A DNA stretch of 44,578 nucleotides from JAXLVB01 sp044228045. Lineage in GTDB: Bacteria; Bacteroidota; Bacteroidia; Cytophagales; Spirosomataceae. Positions 22,202 to 29,763 of this stretch are shown here, one piece after another; the stretch's first letter is position 1, and every line of letters starts with the position of its first letter. The notes under the pieces were generated by a model. It had not been told where the DNA came from and ran no database searches. It saw nothing but the letters and a program-made list of their open reading frames with translations. The position numbers were made by a program, and so were the translations under genes. The stretch spans positions 1 to 44,578 of the forward strand of contig JBGAVQ010000009.1 of NCBI GenBank assembly GCA_044228045.1, read 5' to 3'.

Positions 22202-23155
22202 ATGACCTACGAACAACTTTTAACCCAAACTGTTCTTGCCGACGAAAAATTCGTGGTAATGACTGCCGAAAACCGAGCCTTGGTTCGCAATATTCCGGCA
22301 ATCTTAGGCAATCGGTTTATAGATACAGGTATTACCGAGCAAACAATGGTTGGTGTAGCCGCAGGGCTTGCCTTGCGAGGGCGCACGCCCGTGATTCATG
22401 CGCTGGCAGCATTTTTGAGTATGCGTGCCTTTGAATTTGTGCGCACGGATGTAGGCATTGCCAACTTGCCTGTAAAGCTAAGTAGCTTTGTGCCAGGCTT
22501 TTTGTCGGATGGAAATGGCCCTACTCACCAAGCCATCGAAGATATTTCGTTGATGAGGGGCATTCCAAATATGCAAGTATTTTGCCCTGCCGATGAGCAA
22601 GATTTGGTTGCCATGTTACCAAAAATTTGGGCGTCACCTTCGCCTGCTTACGTGCGTATCTGTACTCGTGCCGCAGTACACAACCATGATTCAAACTTTG
22701 AAATTGGTAAAGCCGAAGTTGTTGCAGAAGGCACTGACGTGACAATTTTGACTTACGGAATGTTGTTTGAACAATGTGTATTGGCAACAGAAATCCTGCG
22801 AAAAGAAGGCAAGTCGGTAGGCTTAATTAACCTACGAAGCCTTAAACCTATTGACGAGCAAAAAATATTAGAAGTGGCTCAAACGTCTTCACTTTTAGTA
22901 ACAGTAGAAGACCATTTCTTGACAGGGGGCTTGTATAGTATTTTGGGCGAAATTTTCTTGAAAAACACAATAACGACAAACGTATTGCCTATTGCCTTAG
23001 AAAACCGTTGGTATAAACCTGCTCGCCTCAACGAAGTGCTTGAATACGAAGGTTTTACGGGTAAACAAATCGCCGAAAAAATCTTAAATTATTCGGTGGA
23101 CTTAGAAAAAATGGGAATCAAAACACAGCAAGTTGTTCAAGAATTTGCTGAATAG
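22202..23155 (+). CDS. transketolase C-terminal subunit
   Basis: The product has 317 residues with the pyrimidine-binding domain ('TAENRALVRNIPAILGNRFIDTGITEQTMVGVAAGLALRG'; the TPP-activating glutamate is in GITEQ), then 'FVRTDVGIANLPVKL' and 'DGNGPTHQAIEDISLMRGIPNM'. The transketolase C-domain follows ('TILTYGMLFEQCVLATEIL', 'INLRSLKPID'). It completes the split enzyme begun at 21175. The two genes are separated by 151 bases containing the MITE-like element. Confidence 0.87.
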   Translation: MTYEQLLTQTVLADEKFVVMTAENRALVRNIPAILGNRFIDTGITEQTMVGVAAGLALRGRTPVIHALAAFLSMRAFEFVRTDVGIANLPVKLSSFVPGFLSDGNGPTHQAIEDISLMRGIPNMQVFCPADEQDLVAMLPKIWASPSPAYVRICTRAAVHNHDSNFEIGKAEVVAEGTDVTILTYGMLFEQCVLATEILRKEGKSVGLINLRSLKPIDEQKILEVAQTSSLLVTVEDHFLTGGLYSILGEIFLKNTITTNVLPIALENRWYKPARLNEVLEYEGFTGKQIAEKILNYSVDLEKMGIKTQQVVQEFAE

Positions 23156-23201
23156 TATGCTATTCACTCATTGTATAATTCACTCACTCATTCATTGAAT
23201 A

Positions 23202-24538
23202 ATGCCTAATTCAGTACAATTCAACGAAAATTATCCAGTCATCACCGAGTCTCAGAAACTCTATGAGCGTGGATTAGCCGTGCAAAACCCTATTACCCAA
23301 ACCCTTGCCAAAGGGCCAGGGCAGTTTAGCAAGGGTCTTGCGCCTATTTATATCAAAAGAGGCAAAGGCTCGCACGTGTGGGACGTGGACGGCAACGAAT
23401 ACCTTGACTACAACATGGCCATTGGCCCTATCTCATTGGGTTATTGCTATGATAAAGTGGACGAAGCCATCAAAACACAATTGCAAGATGGTATTACTTT
23501 CTCATTGATGCACCCTTTGGAAGTAGAAGTGAGTGAACTCTTGCACAACATAATCCCTAATGCCGAAGCCGTTAAAATAAGCAAAACGGGCGCAGACGTA
23601 ACAAGTGCAGCTGTGCGGGTGGCACGGGCATTTACGGGTCGTACCAAGGTGTTTTGTTGCGGCTATCACGGTTGGCACGATTGGTACATAGGCATCACCA
23701 GCCGCAATAAGGGAATCCCCGACGAAATTAAAGGCTTGTCTTACACTTTTGAGTTTAACAACATTGAGTCCGTCATTGAAGCCTTAGACGAAGATGTGGC
23801 CTGCCTTATTTTGGAACCCTTCATCTTTGAAGCACCCAAACCTGATTTCTTGAAACAATTAGCAGAGGCTTGCCGTGCCAACGGAACTTTACTCATTTTC
23901 GACGAAATGTGGAGGGTTTCCGCATTGTATTGGGTGGCGCACAAGAATATTTTGATGTAAAACCTGACTTAGCTACCTACTCAAAAGCCTGTGCCAATGG
24001 TATGCCCGTTGCTTTCTTAACCGGTCGTAAAGACGTAATGAGTCTCTTTGACCAAGACGTTTTTAGCTATACTACCTTCGGAGGCGAAGCCCTTTCGTTA
24101 GCAGCTTGTAAAGCAACTATTGAAGAAATTCAGGAAAAAAACGTGATTGCCTATTTAGATGAAAAAGGCGTACTACTCAAAAATGGATACAACCAGATTG
24201 CCGCTGAGTTTGGCTTAGAAAACGCCACCAAATGTGTTGGTTACAACTGCCGTAGCATGGTAACTTTTGATGCCTCAGCGGGTAATCCGTTGGAACTCAA
24301 AACACTAATGCAACAAGAGATGATTAAGCGAGGTATTTTGTGGGGAGGTTTTCATAATATGTGTTTCAGCCACACGGACGAAGATATTGCCTACACCCTT
24401 GACACTTACAGAGACGTAATGCCGATTATCAAAGAAGCTATTGCAAGTGGCAATATCAAATCCTATCTGAAAGGAGAGGTCTTAGAAGCCGTTTTTCGTA
24501 AGGTAACAGACCATAACATTAAGCCAAGGGTTCGTTAA
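23202..24538 (+). pseudogene. class III aminotransferase (glutamate-1-semialdehyde type) with a -1 frameshift
   Basis: The first part (23202 to about 23912) runs from the start to 'LLIFDEMW'. The second part (about 23915 to 24538) continues 'GFRIVLGGAQEYFDVKPDLATYSKACANGMPVAFLTGR' in another frame. Together they make a normal class III PLP aminotransferase of about 445 residues, with 'GADVTSAAVRVARAFTGR' and the PLP lysine in 'TYSKA'. The break is at 23912-23917, where TGG-AG-GGT lacks one base; restoring one G in the GGG run gives W-R-G-F-R. It could be a true inactivation or a sequencing error. The enzyme would aminate a keto or aldehyde sugar in the cluster. Confidence 0.85.
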
Positions 24539-24544
24539 AAAGCT

Positions 24545-24567
24545 GGTGCAAGATTGCATCTTGTACC
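24545..24567. terminator. hairpin after the aminotransferase
   Basis: GGTGCAAGA and TCTTGTACC pair over 9 bases (one G-U) around TTGCA. A T run (TTTTT) occurs only 14 bases later, so it is a weak terminator or an mRNA-stabilising hairpin. Confidence 0.35.
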
Positions 24568-24601
24568 TAAAATTGGGCTGTTTTTAACTGCCAGAAGATA
24601 A

Positions 24602-25084
24602 ATGATTAGAAAAGTAACTGCCAACGATTTTGAGTACATCTACGGCCTGTATATGCACCCGCAAATCAATCCGTATTTGCTGTACGAAATGATGGACGAA
24701 CAGAGCTTTCGGCCTATTTTTGAGGATTTACTACAACAAGAGGTATTATACATTTTTGGGGCGGATGGTCAAGATGTAGGTATGTTCAAACTGATTCCTT
24801 TGAAGCACCGTACCAGTCATGTTGCTTATTTGGGTGGTGTTGCTATACATCCTGACTTTGCCGGAAAAGGCTTTGGCACTCAAATGCTGCAAGCAATCAT
24901 AGATTTTGGGAAGAGCAAAGGGCTGCTCCGTATTGAATTAAGTACGGCAACAATCAATGAAAAAGCCATCAAGTTGTATGAGAAAATGGGTTTTGTTCAA
25001 GAAGGAATCCTCAGACATTACACCTATATGAAAAGCGAAAATCGGTTTTTGGACGAAGTATTAATGTCTTATTTGTTTTCTTAA
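24602..25084 (+). CDS. GNAT-family N-acetyltransferase
   Basis: The product has 160 residues. It has the acetyl-CoA binding loop 'VAIHPDFAGKGFGTQML' (Q/R-x-x-G-x-G/A type), preceded by strand 'HVAYLGG' and followed by 'INEKAIKLYEKMGFVQEGILRHYTY'. This is the RimJ/PseH/PglD-like branch that acetylates amino groups on sugars or proteins. Beside an aminotransferase and a NeuB-type synthase, N-acylation of an amino-sugar intermediate is the reasonable inference. Confidence 0.8.
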   Translation: MIRKVTANDFEYIYGLYMHPQINPYLLYEMMDEQSFRPIFEDLLQQEVLYIFGADGQDVGMFKLIPLKHRTSHVAYLGGVAIHPDFAGKGFGTQMLQAIIDFGKSKGLLRIELSTATINEKAIKLYEKMGFVQEGILRHYTYMKSENRFLDEVLMSYLFS

Positions 25085-25122
25085 AAATGGCCTGTGCCGA
25101 AGGCTCGACCGCATCCGTAAAA

Positions 25123-25923
25123 ATGAATTTTGATTTAACAAACAAAACAGCCATCGTAACAGGCGCACTGGGCCTATTAGGCAAAGAACATTGCTACGCT
25201 TTAGCCGAATCGGGTGCTAATGTAGTGGTGGCCGATGTAAACGAAACAGCCAGCATTGCATTTGCCGAAGAATTGGGTGAAAACCATTTAGGAATAGGTA
25301 TTAATGTAACAGATGAAGCCTCGCTCAAAAATGCCCGTGACAAAATTTTAGCTCGCTTGGGAACAATTGATGTACTGGTTAATAACGCTGCCATCAACGA
25401 TATGTTCGAAAATCCAGCGATGGCAAAGGAACTTTCGGCTTTTGAAAATTATCCTGTTGAGGCGTTTCGTAAGTCACTCGAAGTCAACGTAACAGGCGTG
25501 TTTTTGTGTTCGCAAGTGTTTGGGTCGGTCATGGCGCAGCAGGGGAGTGGAAGCATCATCAATATTGCTTCAACTTATGGCATGGTAGGCCCAGACCAAA
25601 GCATTTATCGAAATCAAGCTGGTGAGCAAACATTCTATAAATCAGCAGCTTACCCAGCTACTAAAGGGGCGGTAATAAACTTTACTCGCTTTTTGGCAGC
25701 GTATTGGGGCAAGAACGGCGTGCGAGTAAACACCCTTTCGCCAGGCGGAGTAGAAAATAGCCAAGATGCTTTTTTTATACAAAATTACTCAGCCAAAACC
25801 TTGCTTAATCGTATGGCGCAACCCAATGATTATCGGGGTGCAATTGTTTTCTTAGCAAGCGATGCCTCTGCGTACATGACAGGAGCCAACTTAGTGGTTG
25901 ACGGCGGTTGGACAGCGATTTAA
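25123..25923 (+). CDS. short-chain dehydrogenase/reductase
   Basis: The product has 266 residues from ATG 25123. An ATG at 25087 in frame would add 12 residues before the usual SDR start 'MNFDLTNKTAIVTGALGLLG'. The cofactor motif is TGALGLLG. The active site comprises N in 'LVNNAAIND', S in 'INIASTYGM' and Y-P-A-T-K in 'YPATKGAVINF', and the C-terminus is 'FLASDASAYMTGANLVVDGGW'. It is a complete classical SDR that reduces or oxidises a sugar or polyketide-like alcohol with NAD(P). PtmA of the Campylobacter legionaminate cluster is a comparable SDR, but the sugar substrate here is unknown. Confidence 0.85.
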   Translation: MNFDLTNKTAIVTGALGLLGKEHCYALAESGANVVVADVNETASIAFAEELGENHLGIGINVTDEASLKNARDKILARLGTIDVLVNNAAINDMFENPAMAKELSAFENYPVEAFRKSLEVNVTGVFLCSQVFGSVMAQQGSGSIINIASTYGMVGPDQSIYRNQAGEQTFYKSAAYPATKGAVINFTRFLAAYWGKNGVRVNTLSPGGVENSQDAFFIQNYSAKTLLNRMAQPNDYRGAIVFLASDASAYMTGANLVVDGGWTAI

Positions 25924-25926
25924 TAT

Positions 25927-26056
25927 AGTCGTAAGTCTTTAAGTCGTAAGTGTTTATATGACCCAACTTACGACTTTAATAACTTAAAAATTAACGACTT
26001 ATAAATTTAATAACTTACGACTTTAACGACTTATGACTTACGACTTTAACGACTTA
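25927..26056. repeat. cluster of direct and inverted ACTTACGACT repeats
   Basis: AGTCGTAAGT occurs at 25927-25936 and 25942-25951, and its inverse ACTTACGACT at 25966-25975, 26013-26022 and 26036-26045. The last two are part of exact 21-bp repeats with a 23-base period (26013-26033 and 26036-26056). The tract fills the space between the SDR and HAD genes and runs into the start of the latter. The 12-mer GACTTATGACTT seen here also occurs twice at 37937-37972, so the repeat is dispersed. Confidence 0.7.
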
Positions 26057-26548
26057 CAGCTATTAAACCAAGCAAAAAAAATCAAACTCCTCCTCACCGA
26101 CTGCGACGGCGTGATGACGGATGGAGGTGTTTTTTATGGCGAAAACGGCGAAGTAATGAAACGCTTCAACATTCGTGATGGCATGGGTGTGGAGCGTTTG
26201 CGAAACCTGACTGGGGTAGAAACGGGGTTTATTACTGGAGAACTCTCGCCCTCTGTGGCTCGCAGGGCCGAAAAGTTAAAAATCACAGAATTACACTTAG
26301 GAATCAAAGATAAGCCTGCTGTGCTAAGAGAGATTTTGGAACGAAAACAATTGGATGCTTCTGAAATAGCTTACATCGGCGACGACACCAACGACGTAGA
26401 AATCATGCAAATGGTAGGGCTTGCTGCTTGCCCTGCCGATGCCACTCGTTTTGCTAAACAAGTAGCACATTATATCTGTCAAACCAACGGCGGACATGGC
26501 TGCCTCCGTGAATTCGCCGAATTCATTATCACTGCAAAAACGACATAA
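26033..26548 (+). CDS. KdsC-like HAD phosphatase
   Basis: The product has 171 residues, typical for KdsC (KDO-8-phosphate phosphatase) and related sialate-9-phosphatases. The HAD motifs are D-C-D-G-V-M-T-D ('LLLTDCDGVMTDGGVFYGENG'), 'FITGELS', a lysine in 'LGIKDKPAVL' and 'YIGDDTNDVEIMQMVG'. The only ATG in place is at 26033, and it lies inside the repeat tract, so the first eight residues (MTYDFNDL) are repeat-encoded. With NeuB 77 bases downstream it likely dephosphorylates the NeuB product. Confidence 0.82.
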   Translation: MTYDFNDLQLLNQAKKIKLLLTDCDGVMTDGGVFYGENGEVMKRFNIRDGMGVERLRNLTGVETGFITGELSPSVARRAEKLKITELHLGIKDKPAVLREILERKQLDASEIAYIGDDTNDVEIMQMVGLAACPADATRFAKQVAHYICQTNGGHGCLREFAEFIITAKTT

Positions 26549-26625
26549 CACCGACATTACCACCAATATGAAGATTCATTAAATGCCTAAAAATCAAATT
26601 ATTACACCTAAACTTCAATTGGGTT

Positions 26626-27528
26626 ATGAAATCAATCGAACTTAACACCGGACGAATTGTTGGCGCAGGCCAACCTTGCTACGTGATTGCCGAAATTGGT
26701 ATAAACCACAACGGCTCACTCGAAACCGCCAAAAAACTAATTGACGAAGCCGTGGCAGCCAAAGCCGATGCCGTTAAATTTCAGAAACGTACCCCCGAAC
26801 TTTGCGTACCCAAAGACCAATGGGAAATCATGCGAGATACGCCGTGGGGACGCATGAGCTACATTGATTACAAACGAAAAACTGAGTTTGGCGCACTTGA
26901 ATACGCCGCTATTGATGCCTATTGTAAAGAAAAAGGCATTGATTGGTTTGCATCAGTATGGGATAATGAATCGGTAGATTTTTTGGAGCAATTTGATACT
27001 GTTATGCTCAAATTGCCCTCTGCATCACTAACCGACATTGGGCTAATTGAAAAATGCTTGCATACAGGCCGCCCCTTGATGCTGTCGTCGGGAATGTCCA
27101 CTACCGACGAAATTGAGGCAGCCATTGAAACCGTTTTTAACTTTGACCCTAATTATCCTTTGATGTTGGCACATTCTACTTCGGCGTATCCTTGCAAAGT
27201 AGAAGAACTGAATCTGCGCATGGTCAGCACACTTCAAGCGCAATATCCTAATGCCGTGATTGGTTATTCGGGACACGAAACGGGTTTATCAACCACAGTA
27301 GCAACCATTGCGCTTGGGGCTACTTTTGTAGAACGACACTTTACCCTTGACCGTGCCATGTGGGGTTCTGACCATGCAGCTTCAGTAGAGCCACAGGGTT
27401 TGGTGCGCTTGGTGCGAGACATCAGAGATGTAGAAACCGCCCTCGGCGATGGTATCAAAAAAGTATATGACAGCGAAATTGGCCCCATGAAACGATTGAG
27501 GGTACATTTGAATCCAGCCTATAAATGA
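26626..27528 (+). CDS. neuB: NeuB-type sialic/ulosonic acid synthase without SAF domain
   Basis: The product has 300 residues covering the NeuB TIM-barrel: 'YVIAEIGINHNGSLETAKKLI', 'ADAVKFQKRTPE', 'LPSASLTDIGLIEKCL', 'LMLSSGMSTTDEIEAAI', 'MLAHSTSAYPCKVEELNLRM', 'VIGYSGHETGLSTTVATI' and 'FVERHFTLDR'. These enzymes condense phosphoenolpyruvate with an aldose (or its phosphate) to give a 2-keto-3-deoxy sugar acid. Usual NeuB/PseI proteins are about 340 residues and end in an antifreeze-like SAF domain; here the chain stops at 'EIGPMKRLRVHLNPAYK'. The barrel is intact. This is the defining enzyme of the cluster. Confidence 0.87.
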   Translation: MKSIELNTGRIVGAGQPCYVIAEIGINHNGSLETAKKLIDEAVAAKADAVKFQKRTPELCVPKDQWEIMRDTPWGRMSYIDYKRKTEFGALEYAAIDAYCKEKGIDWFASVWDNESVDFLEQFDTVMLKLPSASLTDIGLIEKCLHTGRPLMLSSGMSTTDEIEAAIETVFNFDPNYPLMLAHSTSAYPCKVEELNLRMVSTLQAQYPNAVIGYSGHETGLSTTVATIALGATFVERHFTLDRAMWGSDHAASVEPQGLVRLVRDIRDVETALGDGIKKVYDSEIGPMKRLRVHLNPAYK

Positions 27529-27952
27529 AACAATAGCAAAAGACATTTTCCATGAGGTAGTAAAAAGAGCACTTGAACAAGATGGCTGGACTATTACTGA
27601 TGATCCTTACCGATTGCAAGTGCTGGACTCGGCTGGATACGAAATAGATTTTGGAGCAGAAAAAATAGTTGCAGCCACCAAAGACAATCGAAAGATTGCC
27701 GTGGAAGTAAAAAGCTTTCTGACAATTTCGCTGGCGTATGAGTTTCATCGAGTTCTGGGGCAATACCTTAATTACCGCACCTTCTTGGGTTTGAAAGAAT
27801 CGGATAGAATGTTATATTTGGCAATTAGTCAAAACGCTTATGAAGAGTTTTTTAAGCAAGAATCTACCAAGTTGATTCTCGAAACTTTTGAAGTTAAGTT
27901 ACTCGTTTTTGAGCCTGAAAACCAAACAATTGAGTCATGGATAGAAAAGTAG
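27525..27952 (+). CDS. xisH: XisH-like protein with a damaged or non-standard start
   Basis: The protein frame reads (..)TIAKDIFHEVVKRALEQDGW, then 'TITDDPYRLQ', 'YEIDFGAEKIVAATKDNRKI', 'AVEVKSFL' and 'ALGQYLNYRTFL'-like sequence, the XisH family pattern with a PD-(D/E)xK nuclease-like D...E-V-K. No ATG, GTG or TTG lies between an in-frame stop at 27509 and TTG 27614, yet homology extends to about 27530. An ATG at 27525 overlaps the neuB stop (ATGA) but is one base out of frame; an extra A in the AAA run after it would restore M-K-T-I-A-K-D. The gene overlaps xisI by 16 bases. XisH acts with XisI in excision of the cyanobacterial fdxN element; its role elsewhere is unknown. Confidence 0.75.
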
Positions 27953-28275
27953 AAACCTACGATAAAATCTTGTCAGAATGGCTTGCCGACTATGTTCAAA
28001 ACTGGACAAGTGACCAGATAGAGTACCAATTTATACATGACTCGGCACATTATCATTACCAAGTTGTGAAAATAGGTTGGGATGGTAGCGTGTTTCGGCA
28101 TATAGTTATTTTCCATTTTCAAATAAAGGAAACTGGTAAAATTTGGATTTACGTGAACCGAACCGATATCGAAATTGGAGAAGATCTTGCGCTGTTGGGA
28201 ATTCCCAAATCAGATATTGTCATAGGATTTCAACCAGCATCTATTCGTTCTTACACTGGATATGCTGTTGCCTGA
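27937..28275 (+). CDS. xisI: XisI-like protein
   Basis: The product has 112 residues starting at ATG 27937 inside the xisH end. It shows the XisI features 'MDRKVETYDKILSEWLADY', 'YQFIHDSAHYHYQVVKIGWDG', 'RHIVIFHFQIKETGKIWIYVNRTD' and 'EDLALLGIPKSDIVIGFQP'. XisH/XisI pairs are abundant in filamentous cyanobacteria and patchy elsewhere. The pair is inserted between neuB and the hydroxylase gene and closed by a strong terminator, which looks like an acquired module. Confidence 0.85.
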   Translation: MDRKVETYDKILSEWLADYVQNWTSDQIEYQFIHDSAHYHYQVVKIGWDGSVFRHIVIFHFQIKETGKIWIYVNRTDIEIGEDLALLGIPKSDIVIGFQPASIRSYTGYAVA

Positions 28276-28280
28276 GAAAC

Positions 28281-28328
28281 AAAAGGTGAAAATATAAAGA
28301 GGGTTATATCTTTATATTTTCACCTTTT
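28281..28328. terminator. 20-bp perfect hairpin, bidirectional terminator after xisI
   Basis: A perfect 20-bp inverted repeat (28281-28300 with 28309-28328) encloses the loop GGGTTATA. Its arms end in AAAA and TTTT, so both strands have a U-tract. It starts 5 bases after the xisI stop. Confidence 0.8.
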
Positions 28329-28350
28329 AGCTAAAGTGGATTACACCAAT

Positions 28351-29340
28351 ATGTCCCAAGAAAAATTATTAACCATTACCTCCACTATTCTCTTTACGTG
28401 GATGGGCATTATCATTGTATGGGAGCGAGTGCGCCCATACCGGAAAGGGCTGCCGTTTTTTCGGGATGGCTTTTGGGTTGATTTGGTATGGTACACGCTG
28501 ATTCAGAGCTTCTTCTTGAAAATCCTGATTTTTGATTACATCATTGAACCACTCAAAGGCACTTATCACTGGGAGGGTATCAGCTTTGTGCGACAGATGC
28601 CTGTGTGGGGGCAAGTGCTGTTTTTTTTACTAACGCACGATTTATACATTTACCTGTTTCATCGGTTTCAGCATAGTAACAAACTTTTTTGGCGCACACA
28701 CGAAGCGCATCATTCGGGCAAAGAAGTTGATTTTTTGGAAGGTTCTCGCTCACATATTCTCGAAATCATCATTAACCAAACCATTGAGTTTGCTCCCATT
28801 ATTTTACTCGGAGCAGATCCCGCCGTAGTGCCAATCAAGGCCCTGTTAGACGCCATGTTTGGGATGTTTATTCATGCTAATATTGATATAAACATTGGTC
28901 GGTTGAAGTACATCATTAACACTCCTACCTTGCACCAATGGCATCATGCCAACTACAAAGAAGTGTTTCATGCCAATTTTGCTACAAAATTCTCTATTTT
29001 TGACTACTTGTTTGGAACAGCCTATGACCCAGGCAAAAAACCTGCCGACAAACCCGAAGCATGGGGGCTTTATTACGATTACCCCAAAGATTATTTTTTA
29101 CAACACGCCTTCTCTGTAAAGCGTTTTGACGAGCGTAAATTATTGAAAAACAAATGGTTTAGGTGGTATTACAACCTGCGGCCTATGTTGCTGAGAGGAT
29201 TAGAAAACCTAATTTTTAAACTCACCGGCAAACGCATTGACACCATGCCGAGTTTGAAACGTTTTCCTGAATTGAGAGAAATGACTGGGGTAGAAAAAAC
29301 AGAAGTCTTAAGCACTGTAGGTGCAAACAGAGATGCTTGA
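28351..29340 (+). CDS. sterol desaturase / fatty acid hydroxylase family membrane enzyme
   Basis: The product has 329 residues from ATG 28351 (GTG 28336 is an alternative). Membrane segments alternate with the histidine clusters of this di-iron family: 'THDLYIYLFHRFQH', 'RTHEAHHSGKEVDF' and 'TLHQWHHANYKEVFHANF'. Such enzymes hydroxylate or desaturate lipid chains, including sphingolipid and carotenoid substrates. The gene follows the xis terminator, so it probably has its own promoter, and it is followed by the SMR gene. A lipid target is inferred from family only. Confidence 0.87.
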   Translation: MSQEKLLTITSTILFTWMGIIIVWERVRPYRKGLPFFRDGFWVDLVWYTLIQSFFLKILIFDYIIEPLKGTYHWEGISFVRQMPVWGQVLFFLLTHDLYIYLFHRFQHSNKLFWRTHEAHHSGKEVDFLEGSRSHILEIIINQTIEFAPIILLGADPAVVPIKALLDAMFGMFIHANIDINIGRLKYIINTPTLHQWHHANYKEVFHANFATKFSIFDYLFGTAYDPGKKPADKPEAWGLYYDYPKDYFLQHAFSVKRFDERKLLKNKWFRWYYNLRPMLLRGLENLIFKLTGKRIDTMPSLKRFPELREMTGVEKTEVLSTVGANRDA

Positions 29341-29388
29341 ATCAGATGAATCCAACGATTAACAGATAACAACTAACCAATAACTTCC

Positions 29389-29763
29389 TTGCCCTGGCTC
29401 TACCTTTTTATCGCCGCTTCGTTTGAAATGTGTTGGACATTTTCGCTCAAATTCATGAAATTGAATCAACTGAAAAGCCTCACATTTAGCAATTTTTACA
29501 CCTCAGACGTAGGCCTGCCTGTGATACTACCCATTGTAGGATACGTGGTATTTGGCATTGGCAATATTTATTTCTTTTCGTTGGCCATGAAACAAATCCC
29601 AACCGCCACGGCGTTTACCGTGTGGACTGCCATGGCCATGACCTTTATCAAATTGGCCGAAGTATTTGTGTTTCATCAGAAAGTGACCTTGCCCGAAATC
29701 GGCTTTTTACTGCTCATCATGGTTGGTATCATAGGCTTAAAAGTATATTCTTCACCTCAATAA
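29389..29763 (+). CDS. SMR-family small multidrug/cation transporter
   Basis: The product has 124 residues with four membrane helices and the key glutamate E13 in 'FIAASFEMCW'. The family pattern 'TATAFTVWTAMAMTFIKLAEVFVFHQKVTLPEIGFLLLIMVGIIGLK' is clear. The start used is TTG 29389 (L-P-W-L-Y), since no ATG is near. It is longer than the usual 105-110 residues because of an insert between helices 1 and 2. The 3' end overlaps the convergent ccoI gene by 7 bases. Export of cationic compounds or guanidinium-like molecules is the family function. Confidence 0.8.
   Translation: MPWLYLFIAASFEMCWTFSLKFMKLNQLKSLTFSNFYTSDVGLPVILPIVGYVVFGIGNIYFFSLAMKQIPTATAFTVWTAMAMTFIKLAEVFVFHQKVTLPEIGFLLLIMVGIIGLKVYSSPQ

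Noticed and set aside
25927..26056. CRISPR-like array
   Set aside because: Repeats are only about 10-21 bases, occur in both orientations, and have no regular unique spacers. No cas genes are present.
27614..27952. XisH starting at TTG 27614
   Set aside because: It would drop the conserved N-terminal segment (KDIFHEVVKRALEQDGW) that is clearly coded upstream in the same frame.
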